A stretch of DNA of 64,000 nucleotides from Clostridiales bacterium Firm_07 (GTDB lineage Bacteria > Bacillota > Clostridia > Oscillospirales > CAG-272). Under the pieces are notes generated by a model, which did not search any database, was not told where the DNA came from, and saw nothing but the letters and a program-made list of their open reading frames with translations. Positions 36,998 to 44,153 of the stretch are shown piece by piece. A program made the position numbers and the translations under genes. The stretch's first letter is position 1. Each line of letters starts with the position of its first letter. Location of the stretch: the NCBI GenBank assembly GCA_001604005.1, contig LVAM01000010.1, forward strand, positions 21,244 through 85,243, given 5' to 3'.

Positions 36998-39820
36998 TTA
37001 TTGGCGATACCAATAATAGTTGTAATAAGTCGATCTCAAATTGGTCGCGTTGGTCGCGGGATCTGTGACGTCCATATCCATACCGCTTGTGGCATTTTCC
37101 GTTTGCGTTCTATACCACCCCGTCGTGTTAGCAAAAGTGACGCTCGTGAGATTGCTGCAATTGTAGAACGTAGAACTGCCGATACTCGTCACGCTCGCGG
37201 GGATCGTGATGCTCGTGAGATTGCTGCAACTGGAGAACGCATCCCAGCCGATGCTCGTCACGCCTGCGGGGATCGTGATGCTCGTGAGGTTACTGCAACC
37301 TGAGAACGCAGAACTATGGATAAACTTTGTACCTGCGTGTATATTGCAAGAAGTGATATCTTTACTTGTTGCTTTTACCAATACTACATACGGATTTGTT
37401 GCGTTGCCTAAATACTTGGCGTTGTCATAGGTGTTATACGTTAAATTGTCGCAACCGTAGAACGCATAATTGCCGATGCTTGTCACACCCGCGGGGATTG
37501 TGATGCTCGTGAGATTGCTGCAACCGTAGAACGCCTCATAGCCGATGCGCGTCACGCTCGCGGGGATTGTGATGCTTGTGAGATTGTTGCAACCATAGAA
37601 CGCAGAATTGCCGATGCTCGTCAGTTGGCTGTTCTCCGCAAAGGTGACGCTCTGCAAAGCCATAGATGTGTTATAGTAGGCATAATTATCACGATTCGCA
37701 AACGCATGCTTGCCGATGCTCGTCACGCTCGCGGGGATCGTGATGCTTGCGAGATTGCTGCAATTGTAGAACGCACAATCGCCGATGCTCGTCAGTTGGC
37801 TGTTCTCTGCAAAGGTGACGCTTTGTAAAGCCATTGATCTATAATCACCTGTAAACGCAGAATTGCCGATGCTCGTCACGCTCGCGGGGATCGTGATGCT
37901 CGTGAGATTGCTGCAACAGTAGAACGCCCTCTCGCCTATACTCGTCACACTCGCGGGGATCGTGATGCTCGTGAGATTGCTGCAACCGTTGAACGCAGAA
38001 TAGCCGATGCTCTCACCGCTTGTTAAGATTACGGTTTGCAGACTACCTTTGGGAATACACGATATAGCAATCGTGGGCATCGTTGCCGTTTGAATATTCG
38101 TGCAACCAACGAACGCATCATTGCCGATGCTCGTCACGCGCGCGGGGATCGTGATGCTCGTGAGTTTGCTACAGGAGGAGAACGCGAAACTATGGATAAA
38201 CTTTGTGTCTGCGTGTATATTGCAAGAAGTGATATCTGTACTTGTTGCTTTTACCAATACTACATACGGATTTGTTGCGTTGCCTAAATACTTGGCGTTG
38301 TCATAGGTGTTATACGTTAAATTGTCGCAACCGTAGAATGCATTATAGCCGATGCTCGTCACCCCCTCCGGGATCGTGATGCGTGTGAGGTTGCTGCAAC
38401 CGGAGAACGCATAATTACCGATGCTCTTCAGTTGGCTGTTCTCTGCAAAGGTGATGTTTGTGAGGTTTTGGCAATTTTGGAAAGCCTGGTTGCCGATGCT
38501 CGTCACGCTTTCGGGAATATCCACTTTGCGCACTTTGCTTCCTTCAAAGGCGCGCTCGCCGATAGAGGTCACGGCTTTGCCCTTATAGGTGGCGGGAATT
38601 GCCACTTCTACAAGATCCGCGGAAACCGCCACCACGTAAGTTCCGTCGCCTTTTTCAGCAAAACCAAGCCCCGCCGTGACGATCTCGTCGGAAAGTGCCG
38701 CGATTGCTGCTTGCAGTGTGGCAAGTTGCTTTTCAAGCGAGAAGTTTTGTGCTTCTAACGCCGCGATTTTTGTTTCGTACTCGGTGCGGAGCATATTCAG
38801 CGCGGCGGTGTTTGCCGTGTCTGCCGCAACGAGTTCCGCTACCTTTGCATTATAAGCATTCGTCAATGCCGTCAGCGCCGCCGCGTTGTCTGCGTCGGCT
38901 TTCTCCAACGCCGTCTTTGCGGCTTCATACTCTGCGCGGAGCGTATTCAAAGCGGTGGTATTGTCGGCATCCGCTTGTTCCAATTCTGCTTTCGCCGCTT
39001 CGTACTCGGCGCGGAGCGTATTCAAAGCGGTGGTATTGTCGGCATCCGCTTTCTCCAACGCCGTCTTCGCCGCTTCGTACTCTGCACGGAGCGTATTCAA
39101 AGCGGTGGTATTGTCGGCATCCGCTTTCTCCAACGCCGTTTTTGCGGCTTCATACTCTGCGCGGAGCGTATTCAAAGCGGTGGTATTGTCGGCATCCGCT
39201 TGTTCCAATTCTGCTTTCGCCGCTTCATACTCGGCACGGAGCGTGTTCAGAGCAGTCGCGTTTGCCGTGTCTGCCGCAACAAGTTCCGCTACCTTTGCAT
39301 TATAAGCATTCGTCAATGCGGTCAGCGCCGCCGCGTTGTCCGCGTCGGCTTTTTCCAATGCCGCTTTCGCTGTTTCATACTCGGTGCGGAGCGTATTCAA
39401 AGCGGTGGTATTGTCGGCATCCGCTTTCTCCAACGCCGTCTTTGCGGCTTCATACTCTGCACGGAGCGTGTTGAGTGCCTCTTGATTGTCGGCATCCGCC
39501 GCCAAGAGTTCCGCCGCTTTGGCGGTATATTCTTCCGTCAGCGCGGCAAGGTCGCCGTTTGTACTCTCATCCGCCGCTTGCAGCGTTTCCACATCTGTTT
39601 GATGCGTTTCATCTTGTTCGCCGTCTTTGGCTTGCAGGGCTTTGATGGTTTCCTGTGCTTCCGCGAGCGCCTTTTGCGTGTCAGAAAGCGCGGTTTTCAA
39701 TTCTTCCAAGTCTGTTCCCTGCGTCGCCACCGTGTCGCTCAGTTCACAGCCCACCAGCGAAAACAGCAAAACCGCCGCGAGTACGGCGAGCAAAACTTTT
39801 TGATGTGTTTTTCTTTTCAT
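36998..39820 (-). CDS. Repeat-rich lipoprotein: coiled-coil stalk plus BspA-type leucine-rich repeats
   Basis: A 940-residue predicted surface lipoprotein. The signal peptide ends in a lipobox (LVGC, Cys25). Residues 30-115 and the following 25-residue units (115-339) are Ala/Glu/Lys-rich and should form a long helical stalk. Residues about 380-900 are BspA/LRR_5 repeats of about 23 residues (CSNLTSITIPASVTSIG type). The tail is Tyr-rich (YYNYYWYRQ). This architecture suggests a cell-surface adhesin or binding protein; ligands are unknown. AAGGGG precedes ATG 39818-39820. The LRR part is clearly more AT-rich than neighbouring genes, hinting at transfer. Control by the divergent XRE gene is likely. 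Confidence 0.8.
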   Translation of the reverse strand: MKRKTHQKVLLAVLAAVLLFSLVGCELSDTVATQGTDLEELKTALSDTQKALAEAQETIKALQAKDGEQDETHQTDVETLQAADESTNGDLAALTEEYTAKAAELLAADADNQEALNTLRAEYEAAKTALEKADADNTTALNTLRTEYETAKAALEKADADNAAALTALTNAYNAKVAELVAADTANATALNTLRAEYEAAKAELEQADADNTTALNTLRAEYEAAKTALEKADADNTTALNTLRAEYEAAKTALEKADADNTTALNTLRAEYEAAKAELEQADADNTTALNTLRAEYEAAKTALEKADADNAAALTALTNAYNAKVAELVAADTANTAALNMLRTEYETKIAALEAQNFSLEKQLATLQAAIAALSDEIVTAGLGFAEKGDGTYVVAVSADLVEVAIPATYKGKAVTSIGERAFEGSKVRKVDIPESVTSIGNQAFQNCQNLTNITFAENSQLKSIGNYAFSGCSNLTRITIPEGVTSIGYNAFYGCDNLTYNTYDNAKYLGNATNPYVVLVKATSTDITSCNIHADTKFIHSFAFSSCSKLTSITIPARVTSIGNDAFVGCTNIQTATMPTIAISCIPKGSLQTVILTSGESIGYSAFNGCSNLTSITIPASVTSIGERAFYCCSNLTSITIPASVTSIGNSAFTGDYRSMALQSVTFAENSQLTSIGDCAFYNCSNLASITIPASVTSIGKHAFANRDNYAYYNTSMALQSVTFAENSQLTSIGNSAFYGCNNLTSITIPASVTRIGYEAFYGCSNLTSITIPAGVTSIGNYAFYGCDNLTYNTYDNAKYLGNATNPYVVLVKATSKDITSCNIHAGTKFIHSSAFSGCSNLTSITIPAGVTSIGWDAFSSCSNLTSITIPASVTSIGSSTFYNCSNLTSVTFANTTGWYRTQTENATSGMDMDVTDPATNATNLRSTYYNYYWYRQ
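37321..37462 (-). repeat. Copy 1 of a 142-bp near-identical duplication in the LRR part
   Basis: This segment matches 38197-38338 at all but three positions. It encodes an off-pattern insert between LRR units (DNAKYLGNATNPYVVLVKATS). Confidence 0.9.
38197..38338 (-). repeat. Copy 2 of the 142-bp duplication
   Basis: Same orientation as 37321-37462, start-to-start distance 876 bp. The low divergence suggests recent duplication or gene conversion. Confidence 0.9.
38804..39478 (-). repeat. Nine tandem 75-bp in-frame repeats
   Basis: Each unit encodes 25 residues of the type ALNTLRAEYEAAKTALEKAD plus ADNTT. Units 3 and 9 are a variant (ALTALTNAYNAKVAELVAAD); units 1, 5 and 6 encode identical proteins, as do units 4 and 7. 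A tenth unit is degenerate. A length that is a multiple of three allows copy-number change without frameshift. Confidence 0.92.
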
Positions 39821-39840
39821 CGTCTTTCCCCTTATTGTAT

Positions 39841-39862
39841 TTTGCACTTATATAGGTGCAAA
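39841..39862. promoter_or_regulatory. Operator-like 22-bp palindrome O1
   Basis: TTTGCAC, 8 bases, GTGCAAA: perfect 7-bp arms. It covers the likely transcription start of the lipoprotein gene. Confidence 0.75.
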
Positions 39863-39865
39863 ATA

Positions 39866-39894
39866 AGGATAGCATAGCATTACAATAAAGTCAA
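39866..39894 (-). promoter_or_regulatory. Promoter of the repeat-rich lipoprotein gene
   Basis: Minus-strand TTGACT (39889-39894) and TATCCT (39866-39871), 17-bp spacer, lying between the two palindromes. Confidence 0.75.
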
Positions 39895-39898
39895 GAGG

Positions 39899-39920
39899 TT
39901 TGCGCTTAAATCAGTGCAAA
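39899..39920. promoter_or_regulatory. Operator-like 22-bp palindrome O2
   Basis: TTTGCGC, 8 bases, GTGCAAA: same architecture as O1 with one mismatch. It lies 4 bp upstream of the lipoprotein -35 and 32 bp before the XRE start codon, so it may also control the regulator. Confidence 0.72.
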
Positions 39921-39952
39921 AATTCGGTAATGCGAAAGGAGGAAAAGCAAAA

Positions 39953-40183
39953 ATGAACGCCCTTATTGAGAAGCGGATCGGACAAAATATACGCGATCTG
40001 CGCGAAAAAGCGGGGCTGACGCAGGAACTTTTGGCTGTCAAATTGCAGCTTCGCGGCTGTGACATTACGCGCAGTGCCATCGCCAAGATCGAGGTGGGGC
40101 AACGCCATCTTTATCCCGATGAAATATTGCTTTTAAAAGAGATATTACGCGTCACATTTGACGACATTTTCGCCACACGCTGA
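39953..40183 (+). CDS. Small XRE-family transcriptional regulator
   Basis: A 76-residue stand-alone helix-turn-helix protein. It follows the XRE pattern IGQNIRDLREKAGLTQELLAVK, then ITRSAIAKIEVGQRHLYPDE, with the recognition helix near residues 38-48. There is no sensor domain. AAAGGAGG lies 10 bases before the chosen ATG, which starts at the domain edge. It is divergent from the repeat-rich lipoprotein, and two palindromes of 7-8-7 form sit between them, suitable for dimers of such a protein. It is the likely repressor of the lipoprotein gene and of itself. Confidence 0.88.
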   Translation: MNALIEKRIGQNIRDLREKAGLTQELLAVKLQLRGCDITRSAIAKIEVGQRHLYPDEILLLKEILRVTFDDIFATR

Positions 40184-40207
40184 ACTTTGCCGCAATAGAA
40201 AAAACAC

Positions 40208-40240
40208 CGAAAATTCGCGCGAATTTTCAGCGTTTTATTT
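40208..40240 (+). terminator. Terminator after the XRE gene
   Basis: GAAAATTCGC pairs with GCGAATTTTC (40208-40227), followed by AGCGTTTTATTTTTTT. Confidence 0.65.
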
Positions 40241-40246
40241 TTTTAT

Positions 40247-40277
40247 CAAAAATCCGACCGCCCGTGGGCGGTCGGAT
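40247..40277 (-). terminator. Terminator of the 999-residue lipoprotein gene
   Basis: Stem ATCCGACCGCCC (40252-40263) with GGGCGGTCGGAT (40266-40277) and a T5 tail on the minus strand. Confidence 0.9.
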
Positions 40278-40295
40278 CCGTTTCGGTGCCGTACG

Positions 40296-43295
40296 TCACA
40301 TCAACGCCGACAAAAGAAGCATGAGAACGTATCCTTTCAGATACTCAAACCCCCGCGCCGTTTTGATCTGCTCTTCCGTCAGGGCGAATGGCTTCGCGGG
40401 GCTCACAAACTTCGCTTGCAATCCCGTCTCCATATACGTGGTCTCGTTGCCGTCGCCCAGCGCAATGCCGATCTCAAAACCTTCTTCCCCCGCGGGCATA
40501 TACACGTCGGCATACAGTTCGGTCAAAAATTCCTCCAACTCCACGCCCGTCACTTTTTGGAAAAGACCGCGCATATCCACCATCATGCCGAGCTTTTCCG
40601 CACTCCACGCGTCAAGAAGAACCGACACGGTGTTCTCGTCGATATCCGTCCATCCGTCTTCTCCGGGGATACCCACAAAGAGATTCAGAAACGCCAACAG
40701 GTCTTGGTCACCCTCGGTATTGATGACGACGCGCCGCGTTTTGCCCGCGTCTGTTTCCGACACGGTGAAGACGGAATCAAGCGCTTCTTTGTTCTCCCAA
40801 AAGATTTTCAGCGCGTTGAAGATCGACCGTATGATCGCATCGCTCTCTTCCTCTTCCTCATCGCTCTCATAAAAACGCAGATACTCGGTCAGCGTCGGCG
40901 CCGTTTCCGCGTATTCGACCGCCACTCTTTGCTCAAATTCGTTCCACTTGACAAAGATGGCGTCCTTGTCGTCCTCCCGACGGATGATCTCGTAATCCTT
41001 GACCTCTTCGCTGTCTCGGCTGTCAAACTCGACCGTCACGTAAAGTTGATCGCGGATCTCGTCGTCCGATGCCTTTTTGCTCTCCAGGTAGATCGTTTCG
41101 TTGCAGTTCATCGAGAGAGGAATGCGGTTCTGCGGATCGTAAACGTACGCGGAAACGGTATACTCCGTCGCGCCGTCTTGACCGGTCACCGTAAGCGTGA
41201 GTTCGCCCGCCGTGTCAAAAACGGTATTCTCCGTGGCCGGCACGCCGTCGACGGCACAAACGGTGAAGTTGCCGATCGGCTCTTTCCAAAAGATCTTTCC
41301 GTCAAAGAAGGTGCGCGTTGCGGTAATATATGCCTGCACGGTTTTGCAATCGTCGCCTTTTTTCACGTACACTTTATCAAAACTCCGCCCCAATTCCATA
41401 GCGGTGGCGGGATCGCGAATAACGATCTCGACCGACATCCGATTTCCGTCGGACAACACGATCTCCACCTCGCCGGTATAAGAGGTACTGCCGTCAAATC
41501 CTTCTATCCGATATTCCTCGGTCTGAACGTCTTCGTCGTTTCCGTCGGAAACAACGACGATCAACCGGGAGCGCAATTCTTCCTCCTCGGCGCCAACGTC
41601 AAAGATCAGATCCGCGTTCTCTTTGGTGCTCCATCCCCAAGAAGTATATCCCTGCTCGTCGTCTTCATTTTCTTCGGTGACGTCCCAGCCCTCGTCTTCC
41701 TCCATAGGAAGATCGCCGCCGATCTGTCCGAGAAGCAGTTGAAACACGACTTCTTTCAAAGAGGCGGGCTCGCCGTCTGCCTCAAACGCGTAATAAAACG
41801 TAACGGGGTCGGTCATTCCGCCTTGGAAAACCAGCGACGCCCAGCCGTTCATATCCAAATACATATACGCGTCGTTCAAAACAAAGGAAATGATCGGGGT
41901 ATCCTGTTCGTTGTAAAAAACGCGGGTCGTGACGATATCCTGCCCCTCTCCGAGGATCAGATCGGAAAGATGTAAGACGGTCTTGACCGTCAGTTCCAAG
42001 TTCTTTTGCGGCAAAACGACCGGAACGGTGATCTCCAAATCGGTCGCCGTGTCCGCCAAGATCGCCGCCAAAATATCGGACAGGTTTGCCTTTACAATAT
42101 CAAAGATTGGCTCATCGGGCAGTTCGGGCATCACCGTGTCGGAAAGTTCCGGTATGTCAAACGCTTCTTTCGCGGCGGTAAAGGACACGGCAAAAGCAAA
42201 GGATGCGCCGCTCTTTTTGTTTTCCGCCGCAAAGTTGAGCGCAATGCCGTCTTCTTTGACGGCAAGGGAAAGATGGAAATCCAAATCGCCCGCTTTGACG
42301 GCTCCGTCAAACTGCGCGTCAAGAAAATCGATCAGTTGATTGAGATCGAACGCTCCGTCAAGCTCTCCGCCGGAGAGAAGTTGCGCCAAAGCCACCATCT
42401 TTTTGGAATTGAGATCCAGCGAATACACGCCGTCCTGTGCGCTGAAAGGCAACCGCATCGCTTTCACAAGCGGGTTGGCGAAGACGCGGTCGCACGCGTC
42501 AAGCACGCCGGAAAGAAGGACGAACAATTCCTCGGGATCGCTCGGAGCGGTCGTTTCTTCCGCCTCGTCCTCTTCATCGGAAAAGATCGGGAACTTGCCC
42601 GCAAGATCGTCCAAAAGCGCCTGCAATTTCGCCTCGTCCACGGTGATGCCGCAAACCGAGAGCGTGCCGTCCTTATAGACCGCCAGGACCTCCGGTGCTT
42701 CGCCGTTTTCACGGATCAGAGCAAACTGCGTTCCGCCCGCTTCCGGCAAATTGACCGCGATATCCAGATCAACGGCGTGCCCCGTATCGTCCGCGTCGGA
42801 AAATACGCTGCCCGACAGCTTGATGCCGAAAAACCGGTCACCCTCTTTTTTCAACGCCTCGTACAGTGGCAACAATTCGGCGCGAATGACGGGGGCGCTC
42901 TTGCCGGCATACGGCAATCGCACCGTCTGTTCCAGACCTTCCGCAAAGATCACCAACTCAATGTACTCGCCGTCGTCGGACAGCGTCGAACTCTTGATGC
43001 TGAAAGCCGCTTTGCGACGAACGCCGTCGGATACGATCTCCACGTTGAGCGCGTTGAAGATATCCGCGACGGACTCCGGATCGTAAGCAAAGTTTTCGTC
43101 ATAGGAAACCGAAAGCGTCTCCTTGGGAGTTTCCCCCTGCGCGGCGGGTTGCCCGCCGTCTTCCGTTCCGGACGAAACTCCGGCGTCGACTGGCTGTTCT
43201 TCTTTTTGACAAGACGACAGCAGCAACAACGCCGCCAACATCAGCGCGACAAGGGACAAAATGAGCAAAAGATTCTTTTTCTTTGTCGTTTGCAT
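40296..43295 (-). CDS. Unknown 999-residue lipoprotein
   Basis: I do not recognise this protein. The N-terminus is a clear lipoprotein signal (KKK, a hydrophobic run, LSSC with Cys29), followed by an acidic/Gln/Gly linker to about residue 60. The rest is acidic and contains alternating helical and strand-rich segments. Around residues 540-800 short beta units with recurring patterns of the type TYTVSAYVYDPQNRIP suggest Ig-like domains. The last residues are hydrophobic (LMLLLSALM). AAGGAG precedes ATG 43293-43295. It has its own promoter, a folded leader and a terminator, so it is a single-gene unit. It is probably exposed on the outer face of the membrane. Confidence 0.6.
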   Translation of the reverse strand: MQTTKKKNLLLILSLVALMLAALLLLSSCQKEEQPVDAGVSSGTEDGGQPAAQGETPKETLSVSYDENFAYDPESVADIFNALNVEIVSDGVRRKAAFSIKSSTLSDDGEYIELVIFAEGLEQTVRLPYAGKSAPVIRAELLPLYEALKKEGDRFFGIKLSGSVFSDADDTGHAVDLDIAVNLPEAGGTQFALIRENGEAPEVLAVYKDGTLSVCGITVDEAKLQALLDDLAGKFPIFSDEEDEAEETTAPSDPEELFVLLSGVLDACDRVFANPLVKAMRLPFSAQDGVYSLDLNSKKMVALAQLLSGGELDGAFDLNQLIDFLDAQFDGAVKAGDLDFHLSLAVKEDGIALNFAAENKKSGASFAFAVSFTAAKEAFDIPELSDTVMPELPDEPIFDIVKANLSDILAAILADTATDLEITVPVVLPQKNLELTVKTVLHLSDLILGEGQDIVTTRVFYNEQDTPIISFVLNDAYMYLDMNGWASLVFQGGMTDPVTFYYAFEADGEPASLKEVVFQLLLGQIGGDLPMEEDEGWDVTEENEDDEQGYTSWGWSTKENADLIFDVGAEEEELRSRLIVVVSDGNDEDVQTEEYRIEGFDGSTSYTGEVEIVLSDGNRMSVEIVIRDPATAMELGRSFDKVYVKKGDDCKTVQAYITATRTFFDGKIFWKEPIGNFTVCAVDGVPATENTVFDTAGELTLTVTGQDGATEYTVSAYVYDPQNRIPLSMNCNETIYLESKKASDDEIRDQLYVTVEFDSRDSEEVKDYEIIRREDDKDAIFVKWNEFEQRVAVEYAETAPTLTEYLRFYESDEEEEESDAIIRSIFNALKIFWENKEALDSVFTVSETDAGKTRRVVINTEGDQDLLAFLNLFVGIPGEDGWTDIDENTVSVLLDAWSAEKLGMMVDMRGLFQKVTGVELEEFLTELYADVYMPAGEEGFEIGIALGDGNETTYMETGLQAKFVSPAKPFALTEEQIKTARGFEYLKGYVLMLLLSALM

Positions 43296-43320
43296 AGCAG
43301 ATCTCCTTATGTTTTGATGT

Positions 43321-43370
43321 GCAAGTCTCGATACGTTCCGCGGGAGAGGCAACTGCCGCATAAGACTTGC
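43321..43370 (-). promoter_or_regulatory. Structured 5' leader of the 999-residue lipoprotein mRNA
   Basis: GCAAGTCT (minus strand, 43363-43370) pairs with AGACTTGC (43321-43328). Inside, ATGCG pairs with CGTAT (43357-43361, 43331-43335), and a small GGC-AGTT-GCC hairpin lies in the loop. No terminator tail follows. It does not match a riboswitch I know and may be an mRNA stabiliser. Confidence 0.5.
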
Positions 43371-43380
43371 TAACTCTTTT

Positions 43381-43409
43381 ATTATACTCCAAGTCTATCA
43401 AAAGGGCAA
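43381..43409 (-). promoter_or_regulatory. Promoter of the 999-residue lipoprotein gene
   Basis: Minus-strand TTGCCC (43404-43409) and TATAAT (43381-43386), 17-bp spacer. Confidence 0.75.
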
Positions 43410-43415
43410 GAGAAT

Positions 43416-43982
43416 TTACGATTTTTTCCGTATGTATCGGGGCTTTTTTCGTTCTTCCGGCTTTTCGGTGCTCCCCGGCGCGGCGCAAAAGCGCCAGCGG
43501 CGGCGTATGTCGCGCAGTGAGGCGTATCCGATGCCGATGCGTGGAAAACTCTTCACGTTCGGGGGCTTTTTGCCGAGATCCTCGATCCATATCCCGTTCT
43601 CGGGCGTCAGCGCCACACCGTTGTCCTCGGCGCAAAGCCCCAAAAAAGCGCCCACGCGCCCCGGTCCCGATACGCCTTCGACACCGCGGATCAGCACCGC
43701 CTCCGGGTGCCCCGCAGGTCCCGTGACGACGTTGAGCAAACGGTGAATGCCGTAACAAAGATACACGTACGTAACACCACCCTTTCGGTAGAGCGTTTCG
43801 GTGCGTGCCGTTTTTCCTTTGTGGGCGTGGCAAGCGGTGTCCTCTTCGCCGAAATAACACTCGGTCTCGGTGATCTCCCGACAATAGATCTCGTCTCCCA
43901 CCCGCCGGCAAAGTGTTTTGCCGATCAGATCTTTTGCCAGTTCCGTTGCCGGTCTCTCGAAATATGCCTCGTCCAAAATCAT
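43416..43982 (-). CDS. 3-methyladenine DNA glycosylase (AAG/MPG family)
   Basis: A 188-residue base-excision enzyme that removes alkylated purines. The N-terminus reads LAKDLIGKTLCRR, and the catalytic region ITETECYFGEEDTACHA contains the water-activating Glu. YVYLCYGIHRLLNVV and GPGRVGAFLGL follow as in the AAG fold. GGAG precedes the ATG. The gene's 3' end overlaps the promoter region of the lipoprotein gene. It is divergent from the aconitase-family gene. Confidence 0.95.
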   Translation of the reverse strand: MILDEAYFERPATELAKDLIGKTLCRRVGDEIYCREITETECYFGEEDTACHAHKGKTARTETLYRKGGVTYVYLCYGIHRLLNVVTGPAGHPEAVLIRGVEGVSGPGRVGAFLGLCAEDNGVALTPENGIWIEDLGKKPPNVKSFPRIGIGYASLRDIRRRWRFCAAPGSTEKPEERKKPRYIRKKS

Positions 43983-44029
43983 ATTTTTCTCCGCTCTCCG
44001 CCGCGCGGCGGCCGTCTTTTTACCGCCTT

Positions 44030-44058
44030 ATTGTACCACATTTCGCCGCGTTTTGCAA
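44030..44058 (-). promoter_or_regulatory. Promoter of the DNA glycosylase gene
   Basis: Minus-strand TTGCAA (44053-44058) and TACAAT (44030-44035), 17-bp spacer. Confidence 0.8.
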
Positions 44059-44094
44059 CTTATCCCCGAAAAGGCGCAAAATTTGCGCTTTGTC

Positions 44095-44123
44095 TTGACT
44101 TTAAGAGGTATTTTCGGTATAAT
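44095..44123 (+). promoter_or_regulatory. Promoter of the hydratase-icd operon
   Basis: TTGACT (44095-44100) and TATAAT (44118-44123), 17-bp spacer, 30 bases before the ATG. Confidence 0.88.
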
Positions 44124-44153
44124 AAGTATATTCTTGGACGGAGGTTTTCCCCT

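Noticed and set aside
38804..39478. Regular direct repeats considered as a CRISPR array
   Set aside because: Units are contiguous, have no unique spacers, are in frame with a coding sequence and encode a helical protein repeat.
36998..43409. Mobile element or prophage carrying the two lipoproteins and XRE gene
   Set aside because: No integrase, transposase, terminal repeats or attachment-site duplication is visible at either edge.
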